From NCBI GenBank assembly GCA_032834875.1, contig CP135238.1, positions 1,308,011-1,372,010 on the forward strand: a stretch of DNA of 64,000 bases. Direction: 5' to 3'. How positions within the stretch are numbered: the first letter of the stretch is position 1; each line of letters begins with the position of its first letter. The notes under the pieces are model-generated. The model was not told the DNA's origin and made no database searches. It saw nothing but the letters and a program-made list of their open reading frames with translations. This DNA comes from Sulfuracidifex metallicus DSM 6482 = JCM 9184. Its GTDB lineage: Archaea; Thermoproteota; Thermoprotei_A; Sulfolobales; Sulfolobaceae. A program made the position numbers and the translations under genes. Shown piece by piece: positions 53,743 to 63,085 of this stretch.

Positions 53743-56733
53743 TTATGTTGAAATTTTACGGGCTACAATGTCCTTAATTCTACTTTCGTTCTGTCTAATT
53801 AAGGTTACTATCGACGAAATAACTGTCTTTTCGTCAAATTCGTCAGTTGTCTTAGACTTCAACGTGGAAACTAGAGGCTGTATAACCTGATCTAGTTGAA
53901 TGCTTGACATCAGATCTGAGAGTGCCCTAACGTAAGCTGCAGCTACAGAAACTTTGTTTCCGCCGCTAGCCGAAGCCTTGTTTATTAAATCATCAATTTT
54001 GGCTGCTATGGAATTGCCCATTTCCTCGACTGCATCGTTAATTAAGGGCTCTATAATTTTCTTATATTCGTCCATACCTGAAGATGAAAAGCTTAGGGTC
54101 TCTACCATTATGTCTGTCCTCCCCATCAAAGAGGAAAGTATGGAGGCTGAAACTGAAGCTTGAAGCTGCTTCTTTTCTTCGTCAGATACCTTAAACGAAG
54201 TAATCACGTATTCGTCAACTGCTATTCCGACTTTCTTTGCGAGGAACTCTATTAGGGTCTCTGCCTGAATACCTACGCTTCTAAACTTAGCTGCTGCAAG
54301 AGGACAAAGGGTCACTATCTTTCCATATCTCTCTCCCAATGTTCTAGCCATTACGTCAGCCCTTCTTCCCAGATTACGTTCTAATATTGCTCCTGAACAC
54401 CCCTCTATCTTCTTTACCTTGAACCCTTTATCCCTTAATCTTTTCATGGCCTCGTCTGCATAATCTGAAGAGAAGCATGCCACATGTAGATTAACTTCCT
54501 CACCATTTCCGTCAACGTTTACAGCCTTAAGTAACCTAATGTCGAATGGGATTACGTCGAACATTGAATTGGCTTTAGCGAAATTCGAATAATCTCTATA
54601 CGCCACGGCCATCGTCTTATAGTCCTCTGGAGCTAGCGTTATCACCTCTAATGTGTTCGAGAACATATCAAAGTTTTTCTTCATCTTGTCCATCAATATG
54701 GATCCGTTGCCACTGATATAGTCCATAAACCCGCTATCGCCTGTTGTACCTACTAGACGAACCTTGAGTCCCAACATTTTCAAGAACTTTAGGGCTACAA
54801 TTGCTACGTTGGGATTATTTATTATATTTTTACCAACGAAGAGAACACTCTCGCTACTGTTGTCTACAACGTCAGCTAAGGAAGCATCGCTGATTAAAGG
54901 AAGATCTACAGCTGGCTCGTCTGGAGCTTTCTTAGCTACTGCTGCATTAAGCTTTATCAATAACGTGGATATTGGGATCTTAGCTGGACATACACCGTCG
55001 CACAGTCCACACTTATGGCAACCAGATATTTCCGCAATTGTGCTATCAGGTATGTCTATTGAACCGTTCAGGTAGTAATATGCTATTGCTCCCTTTACCA
55101 TATCAAACATACCTTTAGGTGCATACGGCCATTCTGGAATCAATCTGTACTGTGGACATACTGTAACACACATGGCACAATCTATACATTTTAAACCGAA
55201 GTCAGCAAAGTCACCTAAGTAGTTGCTTACGAACTTGTAACCATCAACCTCACCTCCAGGAGCAAGCTTCTTTGCTAGCCCAATTCCAAACCTAAGCTTA
55301 AGCGCTTCGTTCTGTTTCTTAGGAATCTCTAAAACTTCTTTCGCTCTCCTCTGAGGGTCCAAGACCTTACCTGGGTTCATTATCTCCTCTGGATCGGTTT
55401 GCTCCTTATACTTGGAGATGTATTCAAACCTGTCAATGCCGTAGTCAGAGAATGTTTTACCCATTGCACTTAATCTGTTCTTAGTGTATTTGTGAGCGAA
55501 TATACCTATAGAAAGCAGAGATCCTCCAGCTTTTATGAACTCCTCCATCATCAAGGTATTTTTAGCTAGGTCGTATATGACCTTCTTATCAACTGGACTA
55601 ACGCTAACTTCAGTGAACGCGTTAACTAGGAGAACTTCTCTTTTTTCGAGGTCTATGTCAACGTCATAACCTCCGTCTGGAGTTATCATACCTAGCTTGC
55701 CGAGTAACTTCTCCATGCTTTCAAGAAGCTCCCTCAATTTAGTGTAATGTATTAAACCGTGCTGATGAACTAACATTCCTTTAGTTCTAAGGGCTGCATT
55801 GACACCATGATTGAAGGACCACCATCCTGTCCATTCGCCTTCAAATATATTACCTCCCGTGCTTTGAGCTATCCTATATAATTTTGGTTCAACTAATGTA
55901 GATCTGCTTGATGGGTAAAGGATAACCATATTCCATTTTCCTTGATCTAATTTAGCCTTGAATTTCTCAGCTATATACGAGGATATACCAGGACCCCTAA
56001 CTTGAATATGCCAAGCAGGAACCACTTCCCTATAGAATTCGCCTATACCCTTTACAGTTTGGTCTAAATTGGCGTAAGATATTACCATAGCTTCGTACGG
56101 AGTGAAAGGTTTCAGCTTCATACCTGCCCTAACTATCACTCCGGTTATTCCCTCAGCTCCACAAGCGAGGGCAAGGTCCTTGCCTTCTAAATGAACTAGT
56201 TCTGCCTTTGTGTTTATCATATCAACGAAACTCACGTTGTCTGATATGAAACCGAACTCGTAGGATCCTATACCCAAGGCGTCGCCGGCTATACCTCCTC
56301 CAACGGTTGAGTCGTAACTGGAAGGGAAGGTCCTCAACTGCAAGCCCTTAGATTGGGCATAAATGTCAACTAATTTCCACGTAGCTCCTGGATCCGCTAT
56401 TGCAACTCTCTCGTTCTCGTCGACACTTACGTTTTGCATTTTAGAGAAATCTATCAATATACCACCATCTGCAGGGATAGCGTTACCATATCTGTTTGTT
56501 CCCCTGCCGTAGGGTGTAATGGGAACGTTATACTTTGCTGCTAGCTTTACTAGCTCTATTACATCTTCTACGTTCTTTGGATATACCACATAGTCTGGAA
56601 CTATCTTGAGCTTAATTCCGCTCCAGACCAGCTCCGGAACGAAACCCATGTCAGATGAGTGAGATAGTCTGCTGGTTAAGTCGTCATGAAAGTTATCTCC
56701 AAAGAGTTTTTCTAGCTCCTCACGTAGACTCAT
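53743..56733 (-). CDS. FAD-linked oxidase/Fe-S oxidoreductase fusion (GlcD-GlcF-like), 996 aa
   Basis: Domains in order: FAD_binding_4 (about 35-215; PYGRGTNRYGNAIPADGG, STVGGGIAGDALG), FAD-oxidase C-terminal domain (about 225-465), two ferredoxin 4Fe-4S motifs (CIDCAMCVTVCP near 514; CHKCGLCDGVCP near 571) and a cysteine-containing CCG-like region (LHVACFSSDYADE, IEGCSGAI, VTLCPLA, about 745-815). A helical C-terminal extension of about 150 residues has no family I know. Such fusions oxidise 2-hydroxy acids (D-lactate, glycolate) and pass electrons to the quinone pool. Its first codons overlap the HIT gene (14 bp). Confidence 0.88.
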   Translation of the reverse strand: MSLREELEKLFGDNFHDDLTSRLSHSSDMGFVPELVWSGIKLKIVPDYVVYPKNVEDVIELVKLAAKYNVPITPYGRGTNRYGNAIPADGGILIDFSKMQNVSVDENERVAIADPGATWKLVDIYAQSKGLQLRTFPSSYDSTVGGGIAGDALGIGSYEFGFISDNVSFVDMINTKAELVHLEGKDLALACGAEGITGVIVRAGMKLKPFTPYEAMVISYANLDQTVKGIGEFYREVVPAWHIQVRGPGISSYIAEKFKAKLDQGKWNMVILYPSSRSTLVEPKLYRIAQSTGGNIFEGEWTGWWSFNHGVNAALRTKGMLVHQHGLIHYTKLRELLESMEKLLGKLGMITPDGGYDVDIDLEKREVLLVNAFTEVSVSPVDKKVIYDLAKNTLMMEEFIKAGGSLLSIGIFAHKYTKNRLSAMGKTFSDYGIDRFEYISKYKEQTDPEEIMNPGKVLDPQRRAKEVLEIPKKQNEALKLRFGIGLAKKLAPGGEVDGYKFVSNYLGDFADFGLKCIDCAMCVTVCPQYRLIPEWPYAPKGMFDMVKGAIAYYYLNGSIDIPDSTIAEISGCHKCGLCDGVCPAKIPISTLLIKLNAAVAKKAPDEPAVDLPLISDASLADVVDNSSESVLFVGKNIINNPNVAIVALKFLKMLGLKVRLVGTTGDSGFMDYISGNGSILMDKMKKNFDMFSNTLEVITLAPEDYKTMAVAYRDYSNFAKANSMFDVIPFDIRLLKAVNVDGNGEEVNLHVACFSSDYADEAMKRLRDKGFKVKKIEGCSGAILERNLGRRADVMARTLGERYGKIVTLCPLAAAKFRSVGIQAETLIEFLAKKVGIAVDEYVITSFKVSDEEKKQLQASVSASILSSLMGRTDIMVETLSFSSSGMDEYKKIIEPLINDAVEEMGNSIAAKIDDLINKASASGGNKVSVAAAYVRALSDLMSSIQLDQVIQPLVSTLKSKTTDEFDEKTVISSIVTLIRQNESRIKDIVARKIST

Positions 56734-57178
56734 TTACTTCACCATGAATTTGACTATTTGATAAAACAGACTTGATTGCATCCATAATAACACTTTGCAT
56801 ACTTCTATAATACTCTTCCGTTTGCTCTTTTCGGGGAACAAAGGAGGGAAAGTCAGGTTCCTGAGACCAAGCTGGCATAATATGGAAGTGTGTATGAAAT
56901 ATCACTTGACCTGCACTTTCACCTATGTTTGACACTAACCTAATGCCGTCAGCCTTTAATGCTCCCTTAACTGCTATCGCAATAGTCTTTAGCGTATTAC
57001 ACAACTGACATGAAGTTTTACTATCCATCATTAAGAAGTTCTCTGAATGTACGTTTGGAACCACTAAGGTATGTCCAGGTTTAATGGGAAACTTATCCAA
57101 GAATGCAGTAACGTAACTATCTTGATAAACTATGTAAGATTTTTGTCTGTGTTCTATTATATCACAGAACAAACACAT
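56720..57178 (-). CDS. HIT-family nucleotide hydrolase/transferase
   Basis: The 152-aa protein has CLFCDII at the N-terminus (Zn-binding Cys pair), TLVVPNVHSENF, and the histidine triad HTHFHIMP (about 110-117) after GQVIF. HIT proteins hydrolyse AMP-NH2, Ap4A or similar nucleotides. It overlaps the 996-aa gene and is its upstream operon partner. Confidence 0.92.
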   Translation of the reverse strand: MCLFCDIIEHRQKSYIVYQDSYVTAFLDKFPIKPGHTLVVPNVHSENFLMMDSKTSCQLCNTLKTIAIAVKGALKADGIRLVSNIGESAGQVIFHTHFHIMPAWSQEPDFPSFVPRKEQTEEYYRSMQSVIMDAIKSVLSNSQIHGEVNEST

Positions 57179-57421
57179 TAAAGTATCACCTATTTTTGCT
57201 TATACGTCCATAAAAGCCTTTGTATGAAAATTTCTTGCATTGTTTTTCAATTTTATCACATACATGAAACAGCTTAGCTTGATGTATATCAGTTTCTGTA
57301 TATAAGAAATACTATTTCTTGAACAATCATAGGTAGAATCTCCATAAATTCAATTAAAAATAAAAACATATTGATTATAAGGGTGAGCTTTAACGAGACT
57401 TAAAAAGTATAAAACATAAAA

Positions 57422-57628
57422 TCAAATTTCTATATATCGCCTTATGTAACCACCTTTGGAAGTTATTATTTCCAAAATGTTATTACCCTTCCTAGGAATG
57501 CCCCCTATGTCCATTACTATTTTACGACTGTTTATCCTGGAGGGAGAGAAATTCATTATTGACTCACCGTTAAGCCTTACCTCTATTATGTCACCCGTGA
57601 ACTCGGGGTTTTCTAAGATTACTTTCAT
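57422..57628 (-). CDS. small hypothetical protein, 68 aa, all-beta
   Basis: A short protein of alternating strands (MKVILENPEFTGDIIEVRLN, KIVMDIGGIP, NILEIITSKGG, YIRRYIEI), consistent with a single beta-sandwich or barrel. No motif recognised. Its start faces the DedA-like gene at 57682, 53 bp away, so the promoters are divergent. Confidence 0.55.
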   Translation of the reverse strand: MKVILENPEFTGDIIEVRLNGESIMNFSPSRINSRKIVMDIGGIPRKGNNILEIITSKGGYIRRYIEI

Positions 57629-57681
57629 GAAATAGACTTCATCTTGATAGAACTTTTAAGCAGTGAGTCTAAATCTAATTA

Positions 57682-58293
57682 ATGCTTAATGTTGGCGTCC
57701 TCCTTTTCCTTTTCACCATATCTTTTGCCTTTAATGCTACACCTTTCTTCGGAGGACCTTATACAATAATTGCAACAACTATTCTTCTCCAGAACGGTGT
57801 AACACCTCTTTCATTCGTCATAGTAAGCGTAGTCACGGGATTGGGAGCAGCAACATCTAAGACAGTAATGTATGCCATAGGAATATCAGCTAAGAAACCG
57901 CTTCAAAAGAACAGAAATGTTATATTCCTGAAGAAAATCGGAGTTAATAGAGGGTTTTCAATTACCCTATTTATTGCATCAGTTATGCCTTTCCTTCCGA
58001 TGGACGATTTCCTGTATTTAGCTGGAGGTGCGGCCAAGCTTAACGTTTTGTCAATGTTACAAATAAGTATAGTAGCTAAGGTAATAAAAAGTTTTATTGA
58101 AATAGGAACTGAGTTTTTAGGTTTAAAAGCAATATCAGAAGTAGTAAATGTTAATCCAGTAGAAATAGGTTTAATATCTATAGTCATATTTGGAGCTCTA
58201 GGCTACGTTCTCTTCAAAATTGACTGGGAGAGAGCGTATGAGGAAGCCATGACATACGTAAAGAGGTTGGTATGGAAACAGAAAGAGGGTTAA
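57682..58293 (+). CDS. DedA/VTT-like small membrane protein
   Basis: The 203-aa protein has about five hydrophobic segments. A re-entrant-type motif is seen in FFGGPYTIIATTIL (about 23-36) and in FIASVMPFLPMDDFLYLAGGAA (about 95-116), the latter like the F/Y-R-x(3)-P...G region of VTT (DedA) proteins. Members are implicated in lipid scrambling or membrane homeostasis. The match is partial, so the call is moderate. The next gene, Nudix, begins 44 bp later. Confidence 0.7.
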   Translation: MLNVGVLLFLFTISFAFNATPFFGGPYTIIATTILLQNGVTPLSFVIVSVVTGLGAATSKTVMYAIGISAKKPLQKNRNVIFLKKIGVNRGFSITLFIASVMPFLPMDDFLYLAGGAAKLNVLSMLQISIVAKVIKSFIEIGTEFLGLKAISEVVNVNPVEIGLISIVIFGALGYVLFKIDWERAYEEAMTYVKRLVWKQKEG

Positions 58294-58337
58294 AGTCAGA
58301 AAAATAAAAAATAAGAAGAAAAGGAGATATCTAAGCC

Positions 58338-58841
58338 ATGAAAATATATAATGGAAGGAAGTTTAGCCTCGAAGTAGAAAAGGTAACTTTACCTAACGGA
58401 TTTGAGAGAGAGTTGGAAATCATCAAACATAGAGGATCTGCTGCGATATTACCTCTAATTGGTGAAGATGAAATTATTTTAATAAAACAATACAGACCAG
58501 TAATTGGAAAGTACATATTTGAGATACCTGCTGGAAGCGTAGAGGATGGTGAGGACGTTTTTACAACGGCAAGAAGAGAACTTGAAGAGGAAATTGGATA
58601 TCAAGCTGAGGAGCTTGACGAGGTACTAAGCTTCTACCCATCGCCTGGAATAACTAACGAAGAAATGCACCTATTTCTGGCTAAGGGGTTACGCTACGTA
58701 GGAGCAAAGCCTGAACCTTATGAGATAATAGAGCCAGTTAAGGTAAAGATACAGGATGCCCTTGCAATGGTAGAAAGAAGGGATATCGTTGATGCAAAAA
58801 CTATTATTGCGATCTATTTCATAGCAAGAAAGCAGACTTGA
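58338..58841 (+). CDS. Nudix hydrolase, ADP-ribose pyrophosphatase-like
   Basis: The Nudix box GSVEDGEDVFTTARRELEEE plus IGY (about residues 72-94) is complete (GX5EX7REUXEEXGU). The upstream IILIKQYRPVIGKYIFEIPAG and downstream SPGITNEEMHLFLAKGL match ADP-sugar pyrophosphatases. It should hydrolyse ADP-ribose to AMP and ribose 5-phosphate. It overlaps the end of the convergent heme-protein gene by 23 bp. Confidence 0.92.
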   Translation: MKIYNGRKFSLEVEKVTLPNGFERELEIIKHRGSAAILPLIGEDEIILIKQYRPVIGKYIFEIPAGSVEDGEDVFTTARRELEEEIGYQAEELDEVLSFYPSPGITNEEMHLFLAKGLRYVGAKPEPYEIIEPVKVKIQDALAMVERRDIVDAKTIIAIYFIARKQT

Positions 58842-59487
58842 TATCCTTTGTCTCCCCTACTAGTATCGGAGCTTCATTCACTATCCATTTTCTAGCTAGA
58901 GCTTCTCTCAACTTTTCAACTACATGAGTCCAGTCTGAAAGCGAAGGAATCTCGTATAAGACCACGAACTCGTCGTCTTGTACACCGAAAGAGTAAGTCG
59001 TATATGAGCGTATCCCCTGATTTTTAGGATGCGACTTTGCCATGTTTATATGCTCTCCCATAATTTTCCTTCTCTCCTCAAAAGGAAGCAAGTACCATTC
59101 TGGAGATTTTTTCATTGGATACGCCACGAAGTATTGAAGTTGTGGTAGGTTAAGTATTTTAGACACATCTGTACCACCTCCCATCTCATAAGGAGATGGT
59201 CTGAATATCGAGATCATGGAATAGCCTTCACTTGCTGCACCTCTCAAGGATGCTAGAACTGAGTACCTTGAATTTAGAAGCGAGTCCGTGTCTGCAGATG
59301 AGAACCAATAGAGTAAATCAGAATTTCCTCTGACAGAAACAAACCTCTTCAAGGAGATAAGGTTACTTCTTATTTTATTTTCAGTTTCTTCAAGTGAGGA
59401 AATCAAGGAAGCTCTTTCGTCCTTACTCTTAGACCACCATGACGTGTCAAACTTAATTGACATTACATACATGAAGGCTTCATTCAT
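58819..59487 (-). CDS. chlorite dismutase-like heme-binding protein (HemQ fold)
   Basis: About 222 aa. The C-terminal half carries the family pattern: KSPEWYLLPFEERRKIMGEHI (proximal His region), then SYTTYSFGVQDDEFVVLYEI, then LREALARKWIVNEAPILVG. The N-terminal half is the less conserved repeat of the ferredoxin-like fold. In Gram-positive bacteria the family makes heme from coproheme; in archaea it may do the same or detoxify. I prefer the Met at 59487 over an earlier Met (59508), which would overlap the previous gene by 29 bp rather than 8. Confidence 0.85.
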   Translation of the reverse strand: MNEAFMYVMSIKFDTSWWSKSKDERASLISSLEETENKIRSNLISLKRFVSVRGNSDLLYWFSSADTDSLLNSRYSVLASLRGAASEGYSMISIFRPSPYEMGGGTDVSKILNLPQLQYFVAYPMKKSPEWYLLPFEERRKIMGEHINMAKSHPKNQGIRSYTTYSFGVQDDEFVVLYEIPSLSDWTHVVEKLREALARKWIVNEAPILVGETKDIKSAFLL

Positions 59488-60685
59488 CCTTTGACACCTC
59501 TTCATCAATATCGTTGTATAAAATTAGGGCTTCCTCTAGGCTGGCTAAATATCCCACGAACATGTTGGAAAGGTTGCTCTTAATTTCCTCATCTAGTATC
59601 TCCATGCCGTCTGGGGTAGGTCCCATAACTATTCTCGAGGCAAACTCATCGAATTCCTTCTTGGTTGAACCGACTACTAAAAATCCTATCGGGACAAGAA
59701 GCATCCAAGGGTTACTGTCCTTAATTTCCTTAAGTATGGATTCATCTGCCCCAAAGTAGTTTATATCTGTAGCTTGAATGCCAAGCTTGGATAAAGTTCT
59801 TTGTATTCTCCTCTTGATTTTAAGTGTCTCTTTAACAAGCTGATCCAATGTAATTGGATTGCCTATCATGACCTCGACTCCACTACCTTCAGATAGCCTG
59901 TCTAGATATGTTGTACCCCTAATTATGGTGGAAAGTCTCCTCTTGTTCTTTACCTTTGGATCAGAGGAGTCCTCAGGATTGAAACCTATAATGTACTTGA
60001 ATATGACGCCGACATACTTGGTTTCACCGTTAGAGTACTTTACCTCAGTAGGTGAAGGAGAACGGCCTATAGATTCCCTATATACGATAACCGAGTCCTC
60101 CTCGTTAGTGAGACCTTTTACGTATTCCTCAAAGTCATTCACGTTTTCCCTCCTATTCTCGATCAACTGTCCCATCTCATTGTAAAGCTTTACCGTGTGT
60201 GGGTCCGTTGAGAAGTCTACGAAGACTTGCATGATAGGAAAAGAATCTTCCTTTCTCAGTAACGTTGCAGCCTGAATGAAGTTAGAAAACTTAACTATTC
60301 CAATTATTACCTTAGATTCCACGTCCGCTGAAACTGCAGCATGTTTAGATGCTGCCAGAGCAAGTTTTTCTAGATCATGCCACGTTCCAGCTAAAACTAA
60401 ATCCTCAGTTTCATTGTCTTGCCCATACTTATATACTATAGCTTCTACGCTTAATTCGTCTGCTACTTCCTCTATTATTTCCTTAACTAAGCTATCAATC
60501 TCAGGAACTGGAGGAAGTATATAATGGTCTTCATCGTCCATATTCCTTTTATATATATGAAGACCGTTATCCCTGAGCTCTATTTGAAGTATGTCTTTTG
60601 TTTGTCCCTCTTTTTCAACAACAGAACATAACACCTTAGGTTCATTCTCGTCGGAAAATACTTGTAATATCTTCACTCTAATCAA
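59480..60685 (-). CDS. hypothetical protein, 401 aa, operon partner of the heme protein
   Basis: I do not recognise it. A soluble, acidic protein with mixed alpha/beta content. Residues 1-50 form a beta hairpin region and the middle contains VIIGIVKFSNFIQAATLLRK. A hydrophobic patch WMLLVPIGFLVVG (about 330-342) is probably a buried strand rather than a membrane helix. There is no cysteine cluster and no nucleotide motif. It overlaps the chlorite dismutase-like gene by about 8 bp, so the two are coupled and may act on the same pathway. Confidence 0.65.
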   Translation of the reverse strand: MIRVKILQVFSDENEPKVLCSVVEKEGQTKDILQIELRDNGLHIYKRNMDDEDHYILPPVPEIDSLVKEIIEEVADELSVEAIVYKYGQDNETEDLVLAGTWHDLEKLALAASKHAAVSADVESKVIIGIVKFSNFIQAATLLRKEDSFPIMQVFVDFSTDPHTVKLYNEMGQLIENRRENVNDFEEYVKGLTNEEDSVIVYRESIGRSPSPTEVKYSNGETKYVGVIFKYIIGFNPEDSSDPKVKNKRRLSTIIRGTTYLDRLSEGSGVEVMIGNPITLDQLVKETLKIKRRIQRTLSKLGIQATDINYFGADESILKEIKDSNPWMLLVPIGFLVVGSTKKEFDEFASRIVMGPTPDGMEILDEEIKSNLSNMFVGYLASLEEALILYNDIDEEVSKDE

Positions 60686-60781
60686 GCCTTCTTAGACATT
60701 AATACGAGTACATAATAGAAAAACCTTATCCCAAGTTCTTTACCTTGAGACTTAAATATAAAATCTTAGCCAATAAAAATT

Positions 60782-61441
60782 ATGATAAATGAATTAGAAA
60801 ACGAAATCATCAATTGCAATAAGTGTTCAAGGCTCTCTGCTTACATAAAGTTAGTAGCGTTAGAAAAGAAACCTAAGTATAGGGACTTTGAATATTGGGG
60901 TAAACCGCTACCAGGTTTTGGAGATCCTAAAGCTAAGCTTCTAATAGTTGGGTTGGCTCCTGCTGCTCATGGGGGAAATAGGACTGGAAGAGTTTTCACT
61001 GGAGATAAGTCAGGGGAAAGGGTATTCAGAGCCTTGTATGAAATAGGGTTTAGCTCATCTCCAAAAAGCGAGAGCAGGGAAGACCTTGTAGAGCTTAAGG
61101 GAGTTTACATAACCAATGCCGTTAAGTGTGCCCCACCAAGAAATGTCCCCACTATTGAGGAAATAACCAATTGTTCATATTTCCTAAACAGGGAAATTCA
61201 ACTTCTAACCGACTTGAAGGTAATTCTAACGCTAGGAAGGATCTCCTTTGAAGCTATAACGTACGTCCTTAACGTTCATGGCAAATTCTCCCATATGGCA
61301 ACGTATAAAGTGGGTAAGACAACGATTATAGCCTCCTATCATCCTAGCCAACAAAACTTTATAAGTGGTAGATTGACTTGGGAGAAATGGATAAATGTTT
61401 TCAAAAAAATAAAATCACTTCTTGACTCAGATAATGCTTAA
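60782..61441 (+). CDS. uracil-DNA glycosylase, family 5 (UDGb)
   Basis: The 219-aa protein has motif A GLAPAAHGGNRTGRVFTGD (about 58-76), which lacks the catalytic Asp/Asn of other families and is typical of family 5. Motif C is ASYHPSQQNF (about 184-193). Iron-sulfur ligands are C12 and C15 (NCNKCSR), a Cys in VKCAPP and one in NCSYF. The enzyme removes uracil and other deaminated bases, important at high temperature. Divergent from the 401-aa gene; 24 bp before the membrane GT gene. Confidence 0.93.
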   Translation: MINELENEIINCNKCSRLSAYIKLVALEKKPKYRDFEYWGKPLPGFGDPKAKLLIVGLAPAAHGGNRTGRVFTGDKSGERVFRALYEIGFSSSPKSESREDLVELKGVYITNAVKCAPPRNVPTIEEITNCSYFLNREIQLLTDLKVILTLGRISFEAITYVLNVHGKFSHMATYKVGKTTIIASYHPSQQNFISGRLTWEKWINVFKKIKSLLDSDNA

Positions 61442-61464
61442 AACTTCTGGCTTAGATATCTACA

Positions 61465-63084
61465 ATGATGGATCTGAGGCGAAGCGTAGTCTACGTACTG
61501 GTGGGCATGATAATCCTGTCTTCGCTATTTATTTTAAATTTTAAGCTAAATATCCTTAATAATCCAGTTGAGGCAGCCTTAGTGTCCATTTCGTTCTTTG
61601 GGATAATAGCTATATTCATGTTTAGCCTCAGTCCACAACTTCTATCAAGGGAGAGAAAGATCAGCGAGATAGACAAGGTAGTGTTTTACATTTCCATGGC
61701 TATCTTCACAATAGTATCCATAGGCCTAATTCACGGGTTTGGTACCGACGATCAAGAATACACCGTGCAGGCTGCGTTGAATCTCTTGAAAGGATATGAC
61801 CCATATACATCTTTTAATTATCAACCCCTCGGGGTTAAGCCTACGTATACGGTTTATGGAGGAATTACTCATGCTTTTATCTATCCACCGTTATCATTCT
61901 TACTTTACATACCTATAATATTAGTATTATCTGCATTAAATTTACCACTTTATTTTACTAACATATTAAATATAATTTTCCAGGATTTGCTATCTCTCAT
62001 AATATTTAGGGTAGGGATAAAGAGGGAAGATCCAATAGCTGTATTGCCAATTATCTTCCTATTCATTACTGCGGACGTTGAGGCACCTGGCTTTAGTGGG
62101 GTGTCAGCTTCAATATGGGCTACGTTCATAGCTTTAGGTTACCTCAAGAGCGGATGGAAAGGAGGTTTATTTCTAGGTCTTGCAAATTTATTCAACCAGA
62201 TTTCTTGGCTTATAACTCCTTTCCTGCTTATATATAAGTTTAAAACATCAAGGGAAGACTTCGTTAAAACGTTAAATGGGTTTACGATATCAATCATTGG
62301 ATTATCTCTGCCTTTCTTAATTTGGAACCCATACGGATTTTTACATATTTTTACTACCGATGTAGCTACAATCCCAGTAGGTTTAACTGGACTTACAGTA
62401 CTTAATTTTACCGGGATTCTTGAGGTAGAACCTTGGTATTTCACCTTTATGATGACAGTGATAGGATCCCTTTCTCTATATTTGTATTATAAAGGATTTG
62501 GCGTACTAAGGGAAACTTTGTGGATATACCCCATGCTGATAATGTGGTTTTCATGGAGGACATTGAGTGAATATTTCATCGTATGGCCTATGCTCATGTT
62601 CCTATCTGTCTTTCAGCTTTACGATTTCAACAATGTAAGAAACAACTTACCTCAAATAAAGATACCTAAAGGCGAAATCTCGACAATACTGCTTACAGCT
62701 TTAGTTGTGGTGGGAAGTTTAGGACTGTTAGCCCATAGTCAATACGTAAGTCAAGATCCAGTAAAAGTAGTGAAAGTAAACGTGAACGGTAAGAGCGAGC
62801 CAATAACATCAGTTAACATAACGGTTGAAAATGTGGGGGACTCTCCAGTTAACATTACTTTAGTTAGAGTTTCGGTTCCTAATCACCTCAACATGGTATG
62901 GAACTATACGCCTAGTAATTATATAAAGCCTGGATCTAACGCAACAATTGAAGCTTTTACGGACAACAAATCCCTTTCAGTAAACGGATCTTGTCTTACA
63001 GTTCAGGTATATTCGTCTTACTATATTGGAGAATATAAGGTAAACTTAACTTCGTTTAATATATCTTCCTCTACAATTTCATAA
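61465..63084 (+). CDS. GT-C type membrane glycosyltransferase-like protein, 539 aa
   Basis: About 11 membrane helices. The first large external loop carries GTDDQEYTVQAALNLLKGYD (about 94-113), the acidic motif typical of GT-C enzymes that use polyprenyl-phosphate sugars, and later YPPLSF. After the last helix (about 410-430) comes an external beta domain with sequons (SVNITVENVGDSPVNIT, about 450-466). It probably transfers sugars to lipids or surface glycoproteins. Only 1 bp separates its stop from nadE, so the two are co-transcribed. Confidence 0.75.
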   Translation: MMDLRRSVVYVLVGMIILSSLFILNFKLNILNNPVEAALVSISFFGIIAIFMFSLSPQLLSRERKISEIDKVVFYISMAIFTIVSIGLIHGFGTDDQEYTVQAALNLLKGYDPYTSFNYQPLGVKPTYTVYGGITHAFIYPPLSFLLYIPIILVLSALNLPLYFTNILNIIFQDLLSLIIFRVGIKREDPIAVLPIIFLFITADVEAPGFSGVSASIWATFIALGYLKSGWKGGLFLGLANLFNQISWLITPFLLIYKFKTSREDFVKTLNGFTISIIGLSLPFLIWNPYGFLHIFTTDVATIPVGLTGLTVLNFTGILEVEPWYFTFMMTVIGSLSLYLYYKGFGVLRETLWIYPMLIMWFSWRTLSEYFIVWPMLMFLSVFQLYDFNNVRNNLPQIKIPKGEISTILLTALVVVGSLGLLAHSQYVSQDPVKVVKVNVNGKSEPITSVNITVENVGDSPVNITLVRVSVPNHLNMVWNYTPSNYIKPGSNATIEAFTDNKSLSVNGSCLTVQVYSSYYIGEYKVNLTSFNISSSTIS

Positions 63085-63085
63085 T

